From NCBI GenBank assembly GCA_002350525.1, contig DEFA01000050.1, positions 125,479 through 179,809 of the forward strand: 54,331 nt of DNA, written 5' to 3'. This DNA comes from Lachnospiraceae bacterium UBA2864. Lineage in GTDB: Bacteria > Bacillota > Clostridia > Lachnospirales > Lachnospiraceae. Below, in pieces: positions 1 to 8,095 of this stretch. Below the pieces are notes generated by a model. That model ran no database searches. It saw only the letters and a list, made by a program, of their open reading frames with translations, and had not been told where the DNA came from. Each line of letters opens with the position of its first letter. Positions within the stretch are counted from its first letter, which is position 1. Both the position numbers and the translations under genes were made by a program.

Positions 1-773
1 ATATCGATCCCCATCATAAACAGCCGCACCAGATGCATGGCATGTTTGTTCAGGTGATTATCATCCTTTTTATGATTCCGCTTCCCGATCTTGTCATAGT
101 CCCGGACGACGCTATGCAAGGTATTCATCATGTCGTTATACCGGCGGAGCGGATAATGGCGGAAGTCCGCATCCAGAAAGATCTCTGTCTCAAGGCCTTC
201 CGTTTCCGCCGTGTCGATATACAGCTTCGCGTCCGTCTTATAGTCTTCCGCCTGACGCCGGTTAAAGTCGTCCATAGAATGCCGTACAGACTTCAGGATA
301 TGCTCTTCCCTGGATGGCTGCGGCAGAGTATCCCGCGCAATGGCATTCTGCAGTCTTCGAAGCTGAGCATCCGCATAATGGCCGAAAGACTCGGCAGCTC
401 TTTTTGTCAAAAACAAATCTCTTTTATCGAGCAGCTCCCTGCCGATATCATTTATAACTACATACTTATCCGGATCTATTCCGAGAATTTCTATGGTGTT
501 GGGATTACAGCCGATCAGAAGGCGGATGATCTTGTTGAATCCGTATATAACCGTATCGGTCGTCCTGTCTTCGAACTGCTCAAACTCCGTAAACCCTATC
601 AGATCCGACGGAAGTTCAAGTGTTACACCTCGAAAGTCGACGTCACTCCCCTCCCTTTCCGTACCGTAGCCGTAGCTGCCTGTAACACCGAGCAGAATGA
701 TCCTGTCTTTAAGTCTCGGATTTTCATATAGAAATGAATATTCCTTCGTTGACATTAACGCCTTAAAGTCCAT
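1..773 (-). CDS. RlaP-type predicted nucleotidyltransferase, C-terminus cut by window edge
   Basis: The minus strand is open from an ATG at 771-773 to the window edge, giving 257 codons with no stop. The N-terminal part carries GVTGSYGYGTEREGSDVDFRG, i.e. the Gly-Ser and Asp-x-Asp signature of pol-beta-superfamily nucleotidyltransferases (about residues 29-49). Its spacing and the following text resemble the RlaP/YcgL group (PF10127), whose substrate is largely unknown. An AAGAAGG ribosome site precedes the ATG, and the gene starts 20 bases after the nitroreductase stop, so the two are probably co-transcribed. The long plus-strand frame over the same bases is a shadow. The family call is from motif reading only; the activity is not determined. 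Confidence 0.8.
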   Translation of the reverse strand, partial: MDFKALMSTKEYSFLYENPRLKDRIILLGVTGSYGYGTEREGSDVDFRGVTLELPSDLIGFTEFEQFEDRTTDTVIYGFNKIIRLLIGCNPNTIEILGIDPDKYVVINDIGRELLDKRDLFLTKRAAESFGHYADAQLRRLQNAIARDTLPQPSREEHILKSVRHSMDDFNRRQAEDYKTDAKLYIDTAETEGLETEIFLDADFRHYPLRRYNDMMNTLHSVVRDYDKIGKRNHKKDDNHLNKHAMHLVRLFMMGID

Positions 774-793
774 ACAATATCGTCCTTCTTAAA

Positions 794-1456
794 TCACTTT
801 ACTTTCTTTCCCGTCACAGCTTCAAAATTATACTTTACTATTCCCAGATCCAGTCTGGCATATACCGCTTTTTGAGCCGTGATTATTACTTCGTCGCCGT
901 TAAGAGTAACAAAAAACTTCTGCTGATTAAGTGCTGTAGGTGCCATCATTGCGGCTACCATTCCGTTTCTGAACCAGCTCGGCATATCGGCTTCATCCAC
1001 ATTACAAAGCTTACTTACAGGTTTTGATTTATGTTTTACACCTGAGGTTTCTCCGTACCCCAGTGCTATAACACATACAAGTTTTTCATCCGACCCGACT
1101 ACAGCCTTACATTTACCCTTGCTGTAAGAACCCGCAACCCAGCAGGTATTAAGTCCCAGTTCCTGAGCCTTTAGAACTATTCTCTGGCCGAAATATCCGC
1201 AAGTCTCATCAAGCTTCTCCGATTTCTTCTTTCCGACAAGAGCTATATAATTATTTACATTTCGAAACTTACCGTAATGCGCGATCAGGTTATTAAAACA
1301 GTCCGGATCATCATAGATAACCTGAATACTAAGTCCGCTTTCCTTGTTACATTCTTCGGCCAGTTCATCCAGCTGCATCCTGATATCTTCATCTATCTTC
1401 ATGTCTTTATACTGTCTTACGCTGTGTCTGTCTTTGATCAACTGCTTAACATCCAT
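794..1456 (-). CDS. Nitroreductase-family FMN oxidoreductase
   Basis: A 220-residue protein beginning MDVKQLIKDRHSVRQYKD, where the R-H-S-V-R-x-Y/F start is the classic FMN-phosphate-binding segment of the nitroreductase family. The middle holds the usual AQELGLNTCWVAG-like stretch of the NADPH/FMN fold (about 112-124) and the C-terminal half a second short nitroreductase repeat (WFRNGMVAAMMAPTALNQQ). Such soluble flavoproteins reduce small electron-poor compounds; the real substrate cannot be read from sequence. GGAGG lies 8 bases before the ATG. It follows the flavodoxin-like reductase at a 37-base gap, so the two flavoproteins likely form one operon with the nucleotidyltransferase downstream. 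Confidence 0.85.
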   Translation of the reverse strand: MDVKQLIKDRHSVRQYKDMKIDEDIRMQLDELAEECNKESGLSIQVIYDDPDCFNNLIAHYGKFRNVNNYIALVGKKKSEKLDETCGYFGQRIVLKAQELGLNTCWVAGSYSKGKCKAVVGSDEKLVCVIALGYGETSGVKHKSKPVSKLCNVDEADMPSWFRNGMVAAMMAPTALNQQKFFVTLNGDEVIITAQKAVYARLDLGIVKYNFEAVTGKKVK

Positions 1457-1493
1457 CTGTCGTTACCTCCTACTACATTCTATACTTTTACAA

Positions 1494-2684
1494 CTACTGC
1501 AATTCTATTCTTCGAAACGTATCTTTCTTCTTCAGGCCGTTCTTTCTTGCATCCCTCGGCCATCCCATATTTGCGAGAAACATATAAGCCTTACGCGGAA
1601 ATCCTGCCGGATCCGCATATATATCTTCTGTCACGGATGCGGAATTAACTGCCTCGATAAGCCTGCTCATTCCCATTGCAACATTTGCCGTCGGTCCTTT
1701 TGCAAGATTATTCGATTTCATCATGGTGCCTATCATCTCGCCGGCTCCCACAGCGATCCCTCCGCCGTAGGTATATCCGCATTTTTCACACCACCTTTTA
1801 ACCATTCCCAGAAGGTTATGTATCTGTTTACTTTCATAGAAACCCATATTTGCGACAACATATATGATCTTGCCGTCCCGTCTTCCTTCCCTCTCCATCA
1901 TTTCCATAACCCTTAGCGGTGATGAAGGGACACCGTCCACATAGAGCGGCATACCCAGGATAATCTTCTCTGAGGAATTAAGGATTTTCTTAAGTTCATC
2001 CGGTTTTTTCGCGTATTCCGATAGATTTATACTAAGCGTCTCTCCCTGAATCTCAGGTACCATCCTGTCGAGGATTCTCTTGGAATTCGCCCTCTTGCCC
2101 CTCATACTGCAATTAAGCAGGATTGTTTTACCCTTACCTCCTTCATCCCGGCTGTCCCTCGGATTCTGTCCGGAATTATATCTCTTTCCGTTCTTCCCTT
2201 CTTCCGATCCCTCATCTTCCACAAACAGAATCTCAGTTGCATCGGTGTGGAAATTTCTGCATACGGATTTAACATATTCCTCGGCCGCAGCCTTATCTTC
2301 TTCCGAAATGCCCGTTCCTCTGAATATGAATGTTACTTTCTTTTCCTCGGGATATCTGCTTTTATGATGCATCTCGCCGTCGATTATCTCAAAATACGGA
2401 AGCACCCAGCTGATACTTCTGTCGAATACGTTTTTTACGAATCCGCTGAATCCTCCGTATGTATATCTGGACATGACCACTATTTCTTCCGCCTTATGGA
2501 TAAGGGCTCCCATGTTGTCATATCCGTCTTTGATAACGCACTGCCCCGGGGTTTTTACCCAACATCCAAAGCAGCCGACACAAGGCTTTATAAGCCCTGA
2601 ATCGGCCACTACTTTCCATCCGTTATATTCCGATGCTATCTTCTTCCATTCTTCTCTGCTCAGATCATGTATCAGTAATTTCAT
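1494..2684 (-). CDS. Two-domain flavodoxin-like NAD(P)H-dependent oxidoreductase
   Basis: A 396-residue protein made of two NADPH-dependent FMN-reductase (flavodoxin-like) domains. The first (about 1-180) has PCVGCFGCWVKTPGQCVIKD, the cysteine-rich loop typical of the multimeric flavodoxin WrbA / iron-sulfur flavoprotein group. The second (about 200-396) restarts with TILLNCSMRGKRANSKRI and lacks the cysteine loop. The start is the ATG at 2684, 7 bases after GGGGGA; a longer frame reaches 2735 but has no ribosome site. Duplicated flavodoxin-like proteins are common in anaerobic Clostridia and are usually annotated only as flavodoxin family. Electron partner and substrate are unknown; the nitroreductase follows in the same operon. 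Confidence 0.8.
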   Translation of the reverse strand: MKLLIHDLSREEWKKIASEYNGWKVVADSGLIKPCVGCFGCWVKTPGQCVIKDGYDNMGALIHKAEEIVVMSRYTYGGFSGFVKNVFDRSISWVLPYFEIIDGEMHHKSRYPEEKKVTFIFRGTGISEEDKAAAEEYVKSVCRNFHTDATEILFVEDEGSEEGKNGKRYNSGQNPRDSRDEGGKGKTILLNCSMRGKRANSKRILDRMVPEIQGETLSINLSEYAKKPDELKKILNSSEKIILGMPLYVDGVPSSPLRVMEMMEREGRRDGKIIYVVANMGFYESKQIHNLLGMVKRWCEKCGYTYGGGIAVGAGEMIGTMMKSNNLAKGPTANVAMGMSRLIEAVNSASVTEDIYADPAGFPRKAYMFLANMGWPRDARKNGLKKKDTFRRIELQ

Positions 2685-2783
2685 GACGTTTCCCCCGTAA
2701 ACTGAATATTTATAAACTCTTATGCCATGATACATTAAATCTTCTTATAAATCTTTAAAAGCCGATTAAAATTACATAAATAG

Positions 2784-3920
2784 TTAATTATGCTTTTTGA
2801 TAAGATTGTTCTTCGGAATTATCTTTTTCTTCACATCACCGATAATTATATCATTTCCGATCTTTATAAGCCTCTTTACGAGTTCGGAGAATTCCTGCTG
2901 TTTCTCGGGTTCCATCTCCTTAAAAGATTTTATGATGTCCGATATTATCTTGATTCCTCCTTCACTTATCTCGTTCAGGGTTCTTACACCTGTAGAATCA
3001 ATCGATGAAAAAAGTGAGTCGGTAAATGCTCTTCTATCCTCATCGCTCATAGTAGACAGCCATTTCATCATGGTTCTGTCGATTATCCTGCTGTTTGCAC
3101 TCATTTTATCTGCATTCACAAAATCTTTCCCGTATACCTGCCAGGTCATAGGGTCATGCTGTGTCACGAACTTTGCACTGCTCTTTATGATCTGATTCTT
3201 ATACTCATTTGAAAGAAGCACTCCCACTATACTTTCCTCGGGAATGATACTCACTATCTTCGGAAGTATCTCCTTATAGCCTTCCTTCTCAAGTATCTCC
3301 TCCCTGAAGCCCGGTCCGTCATTCGAATATACCACCCGGATTCTCTTTCTGATCTTCTCATCACAGAAAGCCGCCGCATATACCGCAAAGTTACCGCCCT
3401 TTGAATGGCCGCAGAACACGAGTTTGTTATCTATCCCGAGAAAATGCTCATTTACATATTCAACCGCTCTTTTCTGTCCGGCAGTTTCACTCATAAAGCT
3501 GAGATTAAAATCTTCTCTCCATCCCACTAGGGTGTTGTCCGTACCTCGAAATGCAACGTATATCGTACCGTCCGGACGTTTATATGAAATTGCGGAAAAC
3601 TGCTCGTCACATTCCGGATCCACTATATTCACATAGTTTTCCAGAATTATATTTCCAAACCTTTTGGTCTCGGCTGCTTTCTTCAGGACGAACGGAGCCA
3701 TCTTGAAAAATGTATTCCTCTTCATGACTTCATCTTCCGTATGAAGCTGAAAATACTTCTCTGAAGCGTCTGTAATACCAAGTATCTCACCTTCGTCCAA
3801 AACGCCTTCGAAATCAGTATAAGCTATCATCGCCAGTATCAGGTTATCCACCGAATTAAACCCATCTACGGAGAACGGTATATCACCTCTCCAATCAAGA
3901 TATTCCAAAATATTTGCCAT
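2784..3920 (-). CDS. DUF2974 (Mbeg1-like) alpha/beta hydrolase
   Basis: A 378-residue protein. The N-terminus (MANILEYLDWRGDIPFS) and the central lipase-type nucleophile elbow GHSKGGN (Ser near residue 178) are hallmarks of the DUF2974 family, with alpha/beta-hydrolase fold. An upstream segment VAFRGTDNTLVGWREDF resembles the lipase-3 oxyanion region. There is no signal peptide, so it is probably cytoplasmic. GGAGG lies 7 bases before the ATG. It is the last gene of a four-gene run with acyltransferase, repeat-tailed and Lgt-like membrane genes, 19 bases after the acyltransferase stop. Its natural substrate is unknown. Confidence 0.85.
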   Translation of the reverse strand: MANILEYLDWRGDIPFSVDGFNSVDNLILAMIAYTDFEGVLDEGEILGITDASEKYFQLHTEDEVMKRNTFFKMAPFVLKKAAETKRFGNIILENYVNIVDPECDEQFSAISYKRPDGTIYVAFRGTDNTLVGWREDFNLSFMSETAGQKRAVEYVNEHFLGIDNKLVFCGHSKGGNFAVYAAAFCDEKIRKRIRVVYSNDGPGFREEILEKEGYKEILPKIVSIIPEESIVGVLLSNEYKNQIIKSSAKFVTQHDPMTWQVYGKDFVNADKMSANSRIIDRTMMKWLSTMSDEDRRAFTDSLFSSIDSTGVRTLNEISEGGIKIISDIIKSFKEMEPEKQQEFSELVKRLIKIGNDIIIGDVKKKIIPKNNLIKKHN

Positions 3921-3939
3921 GGCATATCCTCCGAATATT

Positions 3940-4932
3940 TTACGTATATTTCTGTGATTCCAGTCCGAAAAGTATTCTTATATATGGCAGTTTCCTTATC
4001 AGGATACATGTAAGTACAGTGAGTGCGATATCCAAAGCCGTTATCGGAATACACATCACAGGATGCATGAATCCGATTCTTTCGGCGATTTTAAACAGGA
4101 TCACTTTATAGAAACTGTCGAAAAGCATGATCTGAAGAGATATCCGTCCCAGGAAGGAAAATCTGTCGAATCCTTCCGGAATCATTCCCGATAAAGCCGT
4201 GACCCCCACGATTAAAGCAAGAGACGCTGCGGTTCTTACCGGAAAGTAGAACAGCCTCTCTTCCATCCCATTCAAATCTATATAAAGATACAGAACCGTA
4301 AGTCCCGCTCCGACTGCCAATGCCGGTACCATCAGCCGTTTGAGAGATTTCTCATACTGCTTGAAAAAATATCCCGCAAAAAAGAAAGGATAGCAATATA
4401 TCACCTGCAGTATCTGAAACGGTCCGTATCCATCAGATTCCTTCACAGTAAATGCAACCTGAAGCACGAGACAGACAATAAGTATGACTACCGAGATAAC
4501 CGTAACTCCTGTTTTGTCATCCCGTCTCCACATAAGCGGTGCTATAAGAAACATAAGGAGGATTGCATAACAGAACCAATAATAGTTTCCGTATAAAAAT
4601 GCCGATTTGAGAAGACCCATACTCACCGCTTCTCCCGAGAAAACAACATTATACAGAAGCTTTAATACCGTAAATGTAAGAAACGGTATTAATATCCTCA
4701 TAAGCTTCTTCCTGTAAAATTTTCCTACCGGCTGGCGGTGGCAGAGATAACCCGCAACCGCAAAAAACAGCGGAACATGGACTGCATAGATTAACGATTC
4801 CGCTATCCTCCAGCTTCCCTGAAGTCTGTCCAAATTATTTAAGTATGTAAGTGCATGACCGAGTACAACCAGTATCGCCGCTATAGCTTTCAGATAGTCC
4901 GGTCTGCATTTCCTGTCTGTTTTTTCCATCAT
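3940..4932 (-). CDS. Acyltransferase-3 family membrane acyltransferase
   Basis: A 330-residue polytopic membrane protein. The start PDYLKAIAAILVVLGHAL holds the conserved helix-1 histidine of acyltransferase-3 / fucose 4-O-acetylase-like enzymes, and about ten hydrophobic segments follow (for example AVHVPLFFAVAGYL and YWFCYAILLMFLIAPLMW). Family members move acyl groups, mostly acetyl, onto sugars or other surface molecules. The ATG overlaps the stop of the preceding repeat-tailed gene by one base, so translation is probably coupled. The acceptor is unknown. Confidence 0.85.
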   Translation of the reverse strand: MMEKTDRKCRPDYLKAIAAILVVLGHALTYLNNLDRLQGSWRIAESLIYAVHVPLFFAVAGYLCHRQPVGKFYRKKLMRILIPFLTFTVLKLLYNVVFSGEAVSMGLLKSAFLYGNYYWFCYAILLMFLIAPLMWRRDDKTGVTVISVVILIVCLVLQVAFTVKESDGYGPFQILQVIYCYPFFFAGYFFKQYEKSLKRLMVPALAVGAGLTVLYLYIDLNGMEERLFYFPVRTAASLALIVGVTALSGMIPEGFDRFSFLGRISLQIMLFDSFYKVILFKIAERIGFMHPVMCIPITALDIALTVLTCILIRKLPYIRILFGLESQKYT

Positions 4933-5504
4933 TAATAATTACAATCTCTGATTATTGCCGCACATGTCGCAAACATCAAAATAGCTCCTAAGATAAGCAG
5001 GATAAAGAATGAAACATACACCCAGATAAGAACTTTTCCGAATGTATTCTCCTTATATCTGACTCTTACATATATTGCAATGATCCATGCCCCTATAAAG
5101 CTCAATCCACTCAGTGTGCTGAAAATATTATATCCGGCTCCCCCTTTATCATATCCTGAGCCGCCATATATCCCCATAAGAATACCCGGAAGTAAAAAGC
5201 AAAGGAAGAGCGATATGCCGCAAAGTATATTAGCCCTCTTATTCTCCTCCGGTGTAAGTGTCGAAATTGGCTTATGATAACCAAACTGAGGCATATCGGC
5301 ATTGGGATTAAACTGATTATTCGGTATATATGCGTTCTGCTGATTCGGCATATATGGGTTCGGCTGCCCCTGCTGATTCGGCATATATGGGTTCGGCTGT
5401 CCCTGCTGATTCGGAATGTATGGGTTCGGCTGCCCCTGCTGATTCGGCATGTACGGATTATTTCCGTTTGTATAAGGATTATCCGGATTCTGATTATTGT
5501 CCAC
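4932..5504 (-). CDS. Small membrane protein with Pro/Asn/Gln/Tyr repeat tail
   Basis: A 190-residue protein starting at GTG (5502-5504) behind AAGGA. The first 60 residues are disordered, with an 11-residue unit (NPYMPNQQGQP) repeated nearly four times. The rest has about three hydrophobic segments (ILCGISLFLCFLLPGILMGI; IGAWIIAIYVRV; FFILLILGAILMFATCA), similar in layout to DUF4190-type proteins. It overlaps the upstream Lgt-like gene by 11 bases. The function is not known; such tails are common on small clostridial membrane proteins and may bind partners or the wall. Confidence 0.75.
   Translation of the reverse strand: MDNNQNPDNPYTNGNNPYMPNQQGQPNPYIPNQQGQPNPYMPNQQGQPNPYMPNQQNAYIPNNQFNPNADMPQFGYHKPISTLTPEENKRANILCGISLFLCFLLPGILMGIYGGSGYDKGGAGYNIFSTLSGLSFIGAWIIAIYVRVRYKENTFGKVLIWVYVSFFILLILGAILMFATCAAIIRDCNY
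5337..5459 (-). repeat. 33-bp in-frame tandem repeat in the tail of the gene at 4932-5504
   Basis: Nearly four copies of a 33-base unit coding NPY(M/I)PNQQGQP run through residues 16-56. The bases are almost identical between copies, which suggests recent slippage or expansion and a length that may vary between strains. Confidence 0.85.
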
Positions 5505-6192
5505 TTTCTTCCTTCTCCTTCATATTACTGATGATTGCGATCATTATATATGATGCAGCGGTTATTATCGCTACCATAATCTGATTTTTCGTTACAATCT
5601 TTCCGACATGAGAAAACCTCAGAAAATCAAGTCCTATCTTTGCTGCTGCCGACATTCCCAGAACCACTCCTGCTGCAGTGAGATACGACTTCTTTTTTAA
5701 GATAACAATACCCACTGTAAAAATCAAGAGGAACAAAACCACCTCTGCAAGCTGTACCGGAAAGTACGGAACATTTTCCTTATCCGGATATATGATATAC
5801 AGTGGTCCCTTATACTCCATCCCGTGACAGCATCCAGCGATGTGACAGGCAATCTTTGCCAGGCCGTACATCAGAGGTGCTGCGATCACCCAGGCTGCGA
5901 AGCTTTCTTTTACGTGATCTCTGTGGATCAAAACCGATATGAGGGCTCCTGCTACAAGTCCCAGGGCGCCTCCCGCTCCCATGAAGCCAACCCTCCCCAA
6001 GACAATATATGAAAGCATGAACGAACACATAAATATCATCATGAAGGTAAATATAGCCGTAAGCCTGAGAGTCTGCTTACCTGCTCCCGCTCTCTTCATG
6101 AGAAATATTGCCGTGAAAACACCTATCACCACGGATGATACGACTATCACCGAGTATAACGGAAATGTCGTTTCATGAATTACAAAATGCAT
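5494..6192 (-). CDS. Lgt-like membrane protein (prolipoprotein diacylglyceryl transferase family)
   Basis: A 232-residue protein with about seven hydrophobic segments. Lgt-like text includes the start FVIHETTFPLYSVIVVSSVV, HIAGCCHGMEYKGP (matching the AGCCYG-type block of Lgt) and YFPVQLAEVVLFL (matching the P-x-Q-x-x-E block). At 232 residues it is shorter than the usual 260-290, and the usual C-terminal arginine block is unclear, so it may be a specialised paralogue rather than the housekeeping enzyme. GGGAG precedes the ATG. It heads the operon of repeat-tailed protein, acyltransferase and hydrolase. Membership in the Lgt superfamily is likely; lipoprotein-modifying activity is uncertain. 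Confidence 0.7.
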   Translation of the reverse strand: MHFVIHETTFPLYSVIVVSSVVIGVFTAIFLMKRAGAGKQTLRLTAIFTFMMIFMCSFMLSYIVLGRVGFMGAGGALGLVAGALISVLIHRDHVKESFAAWVIAAPLMYGLAKIACHIAGCCHGMEYKGPLYIIYPDKENVPYFPVQLAEVVLFLLIFTVGIVILKKKSYLTAAGVVLGMSAAAKIGLDFLRFSHVGKIVTKNQIMVAIITAASYIMIAIISNMKEKEESGQ

Positions 6193-6233
6193 ATTTAATC
6201 TCCCATTTACTCTGCATTCTATATATATGTAAA

Positions 6234-6269
6234 AAGAGTACCGACGGCATCAATGCTCTCGGTACTCTT
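6234..6269 (-). terminator. Intrinsic terminator after the acidic membrane-protein gene
   Basis: An 11-base perfect inverted repeat (AAGAGTACCGA and its complement) with a 14-base loop lies right after the stop at 6278 and continues on the minus strand into TTTTT. Confidence 0.85.
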
Positions 6270-6277
6270 AATAATCC

Positions 6278-7867
6278 TTATTCCGGACTGTAGAGAAGAG
6301 TTTCTATATCATTACTCTTTCCGTAATCGTACAATGCTTTTTTAAGATAATCTTTAACGTTGTCCGGTGCATTTATGACAATGATCGTAAAGAAATTATC
6401 TACATATCCGCACCATTTTCTGTATATCTCTGCCATATCCTTTTCCGAAGGCTCCTTGGTAGCCTTGGACTTATCAAAGCCTATCACATCGCTTGCTGCG
6501 AGAATTTCCTTCATCTTCATGGATCTGAACGATATACCGTAAGCAATCTTCTGGATTTCTTCTGTTCTGACAAATGCACAGTCATACATTTCCGTTACAA
6601 GCGGGATAACCGCTTTTGCAGGATTGTTGAAGTAATGACAGTAATAATACATATCTTCCTTACGCTTCAGTCCGTCGATATCCTGACTGTTATACCAGAA
6701 ATACTCGCCGGTTCTGATGTCCTCGTTGTCATCCTCGAACTTATCCTCGAATGCCTGATCTCTCTTCTTGACTTTCTTCTTTTTCTTCTTAGGAACAGGA
6801 TTCTCTGTCAGGAAGCTTTCCATCTCTTCCATGCTTTCGATTCCCGCATCCTGGCTCTTTGTATCTACTCTGTCAACGGTATTAACGGTATTGATATTTA
6901 CCGCATTTACCGGATTGACCGTGATCTTATCTTCGGTTGCCGATACAACCTTATTATGTTCCGCAAGAGCTGTTTCGGTCGCATTCTCGATATCCTCATC
7001 GGATAATACAAATCCTTCCTTGTTAGCAGGCTTTGCGATAATGGTATCTCCCGTAGGAGCGCTTTCGCCGTCTATAAATGCACTGTCCATCTTGGCATTA
7101 TAGCTTGCACTCTCTGCTTCGCTTGCGGCCTTCTGACTGCTCACCTGATTTTTCTCTTCTCTGAGTGCTCTCTTTATGGCTGTTGTATCCAGTTCGTTGG
7201 TCTTTTCATCCAGCTGACTTGAAACCGTATCATCAGGCTGACTTGAAACTGTATCATCAGGCTGACTTGAAACCGTATTATCAGGCTGACTTAAAGGTGC
7301 TTCACTCGGCAGCTCCGAGGTTTTTTCTGAGTTCTCCGATTCTTCGGCTGTCTGAACTGACTTAGCTGATGCAAATGCTTCCGATATCTGAGCACTCATA
7401 GTTGCCGCAACTTCATTATTGATCTGCTCCGCAACCTTAAGAGCTTCATCTGTGCTTGCATCATGTAAAGAAGTACTGAAACCGGACTTGAAGGTGCTTA
7501 CTTTCTCCTCTTCTTCGTCCTCGTCATCCTCTTCATACTCGTCTTCATCATCTTCATCGGAAGAATCTTCGTCTTCTTCATCCTCATCATCATCCGTATC
7601 TTCTTCATCGGATCTTGCTTCGGATCCCTTCACAGCTTCGGCTTTTTTACGTTTTTTCTTTTTAAGGACTTCCGTTTCCTCATCGCCGTCCGCTTCATCA
7701 TAATCATGACTTTCATCCTTATCATCCGCATCATTTCCGGACTTAAGGACTTTTACGGTTACGATTATAAGAATAAGTAAAAATATAACCAGAATAGCAG
7801 CAAACACAAGAATCATCAATGTTGTGCTGTTTAATTCTTTAAGAAAAGACATAACCTTATCAAACAT
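6278..7867 (-). CDS. Membrane-anchored acidic protein of unknown function
   Basis: A 529-residue protein starting at the ATG at 7867, 8 bases after AGGAAGG (the frame stays open ten codons further up without a ribosome site). One N-terminal transmembrane helix (about 12-39, LMILVFAAILVIFLLILIIV) is followed by a long disordered region rich in Asp/Glu (runs near 60-125), then near-repeats of SQPDDTVS around 200-225. A basic patch KKKKKKVKKR precedes a folded C-terminal domain of about 135 residues beginning near EDIRTGEYFWYNSQD. I do not recognise that domain. The disordered acidic stalk suggests a tether holding the C-terminal domain away from the cytoplasmic side of the membrane. It is a single-gene unit closed by its own terminator. 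Confidence 0.75.
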   Translation of the reverse strand: MFDKVMSFLKELNSTTLMILVFAAILVIFLLILIIVTVKVLKSGNDADDKDESHDYDEADGDEETEVLKKKKRKKAEAVKGSEARSDEEDTDDDEDEEDEDSSDEDDEDEYEEDDEDEEEEKVSTFKSGFSTSLHDASTDEALKVAEQINNEVAATMSAQISEAFASAKSVQTAEESENSEKTSELPSEAPLSQPDNTVSSQPDDTVSSQPDDTVSSQLDEKTNELDTTAIKRALREEKNQVSSQKAASEAESASYNAKMDSAFIDGESAPTGDTIIAKPANKEGFVLSDEDIENATETALAEHNKVVSATEDKITVNPVNAVNINTVNTVDRVDTKSQDAGIESMEEMESFLTENPVPKKKKKKVKKRDQAFEDKFEDDNEDIRTGEYFWYNSQDIDGLKRKEDMYYYCHYFNNPAKAVIPLVTEMYDCAFVRTEEIQKIAYGISFRSMKMKEILAASDVIGFDKSKATKEPSEKDMAEIYRKWCGYVDNFFTIIVINAPDNVKDYLKKALYDYGKSNDIETLLYSPE

Positions 7868-7979
7868 ATTCCGTACCTTCCTGTTTTCCCCAAACAAAGT
7901 AAACCACGTATAAGTATAACTCAGCGACGTACAAATTTCAAGAAAACCGTAAATATAGAATTTTCGGTAAATCCTTGCA

Positions 7980-8009
7980 TTGAATATGTTTATTAAGATG
8001 TGATATACT
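7980..8009 (+). promoter_or_regulatory. gltX promoter with extended -10
   Basis: TTGAAT (7980-7985) and TATACT (8004-8009) are 18 bases apart, and TGA directly before the -10 makes an extended -10. A short CGAGAA/TTCTCG hairpin (8020-8039) sits in the leader before the gltX start. Confidence 0.65.
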
Positions 8010-8095
8010 AGTGCTCGCCCGAGAAAAGGTAAATTCTCGTATATTGAGATATATTTTCATCGGGACGATACATTAATATCAGAGGTGTTTGGAAA

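Noticed and set aside
33..731. Long plus-strand frame at the left edge
   Set aside because: It is antisense to a minus-strand nucleotidyltransferase with a clear GS...DxD motif and a ribosome site; its own protein shows no domain.
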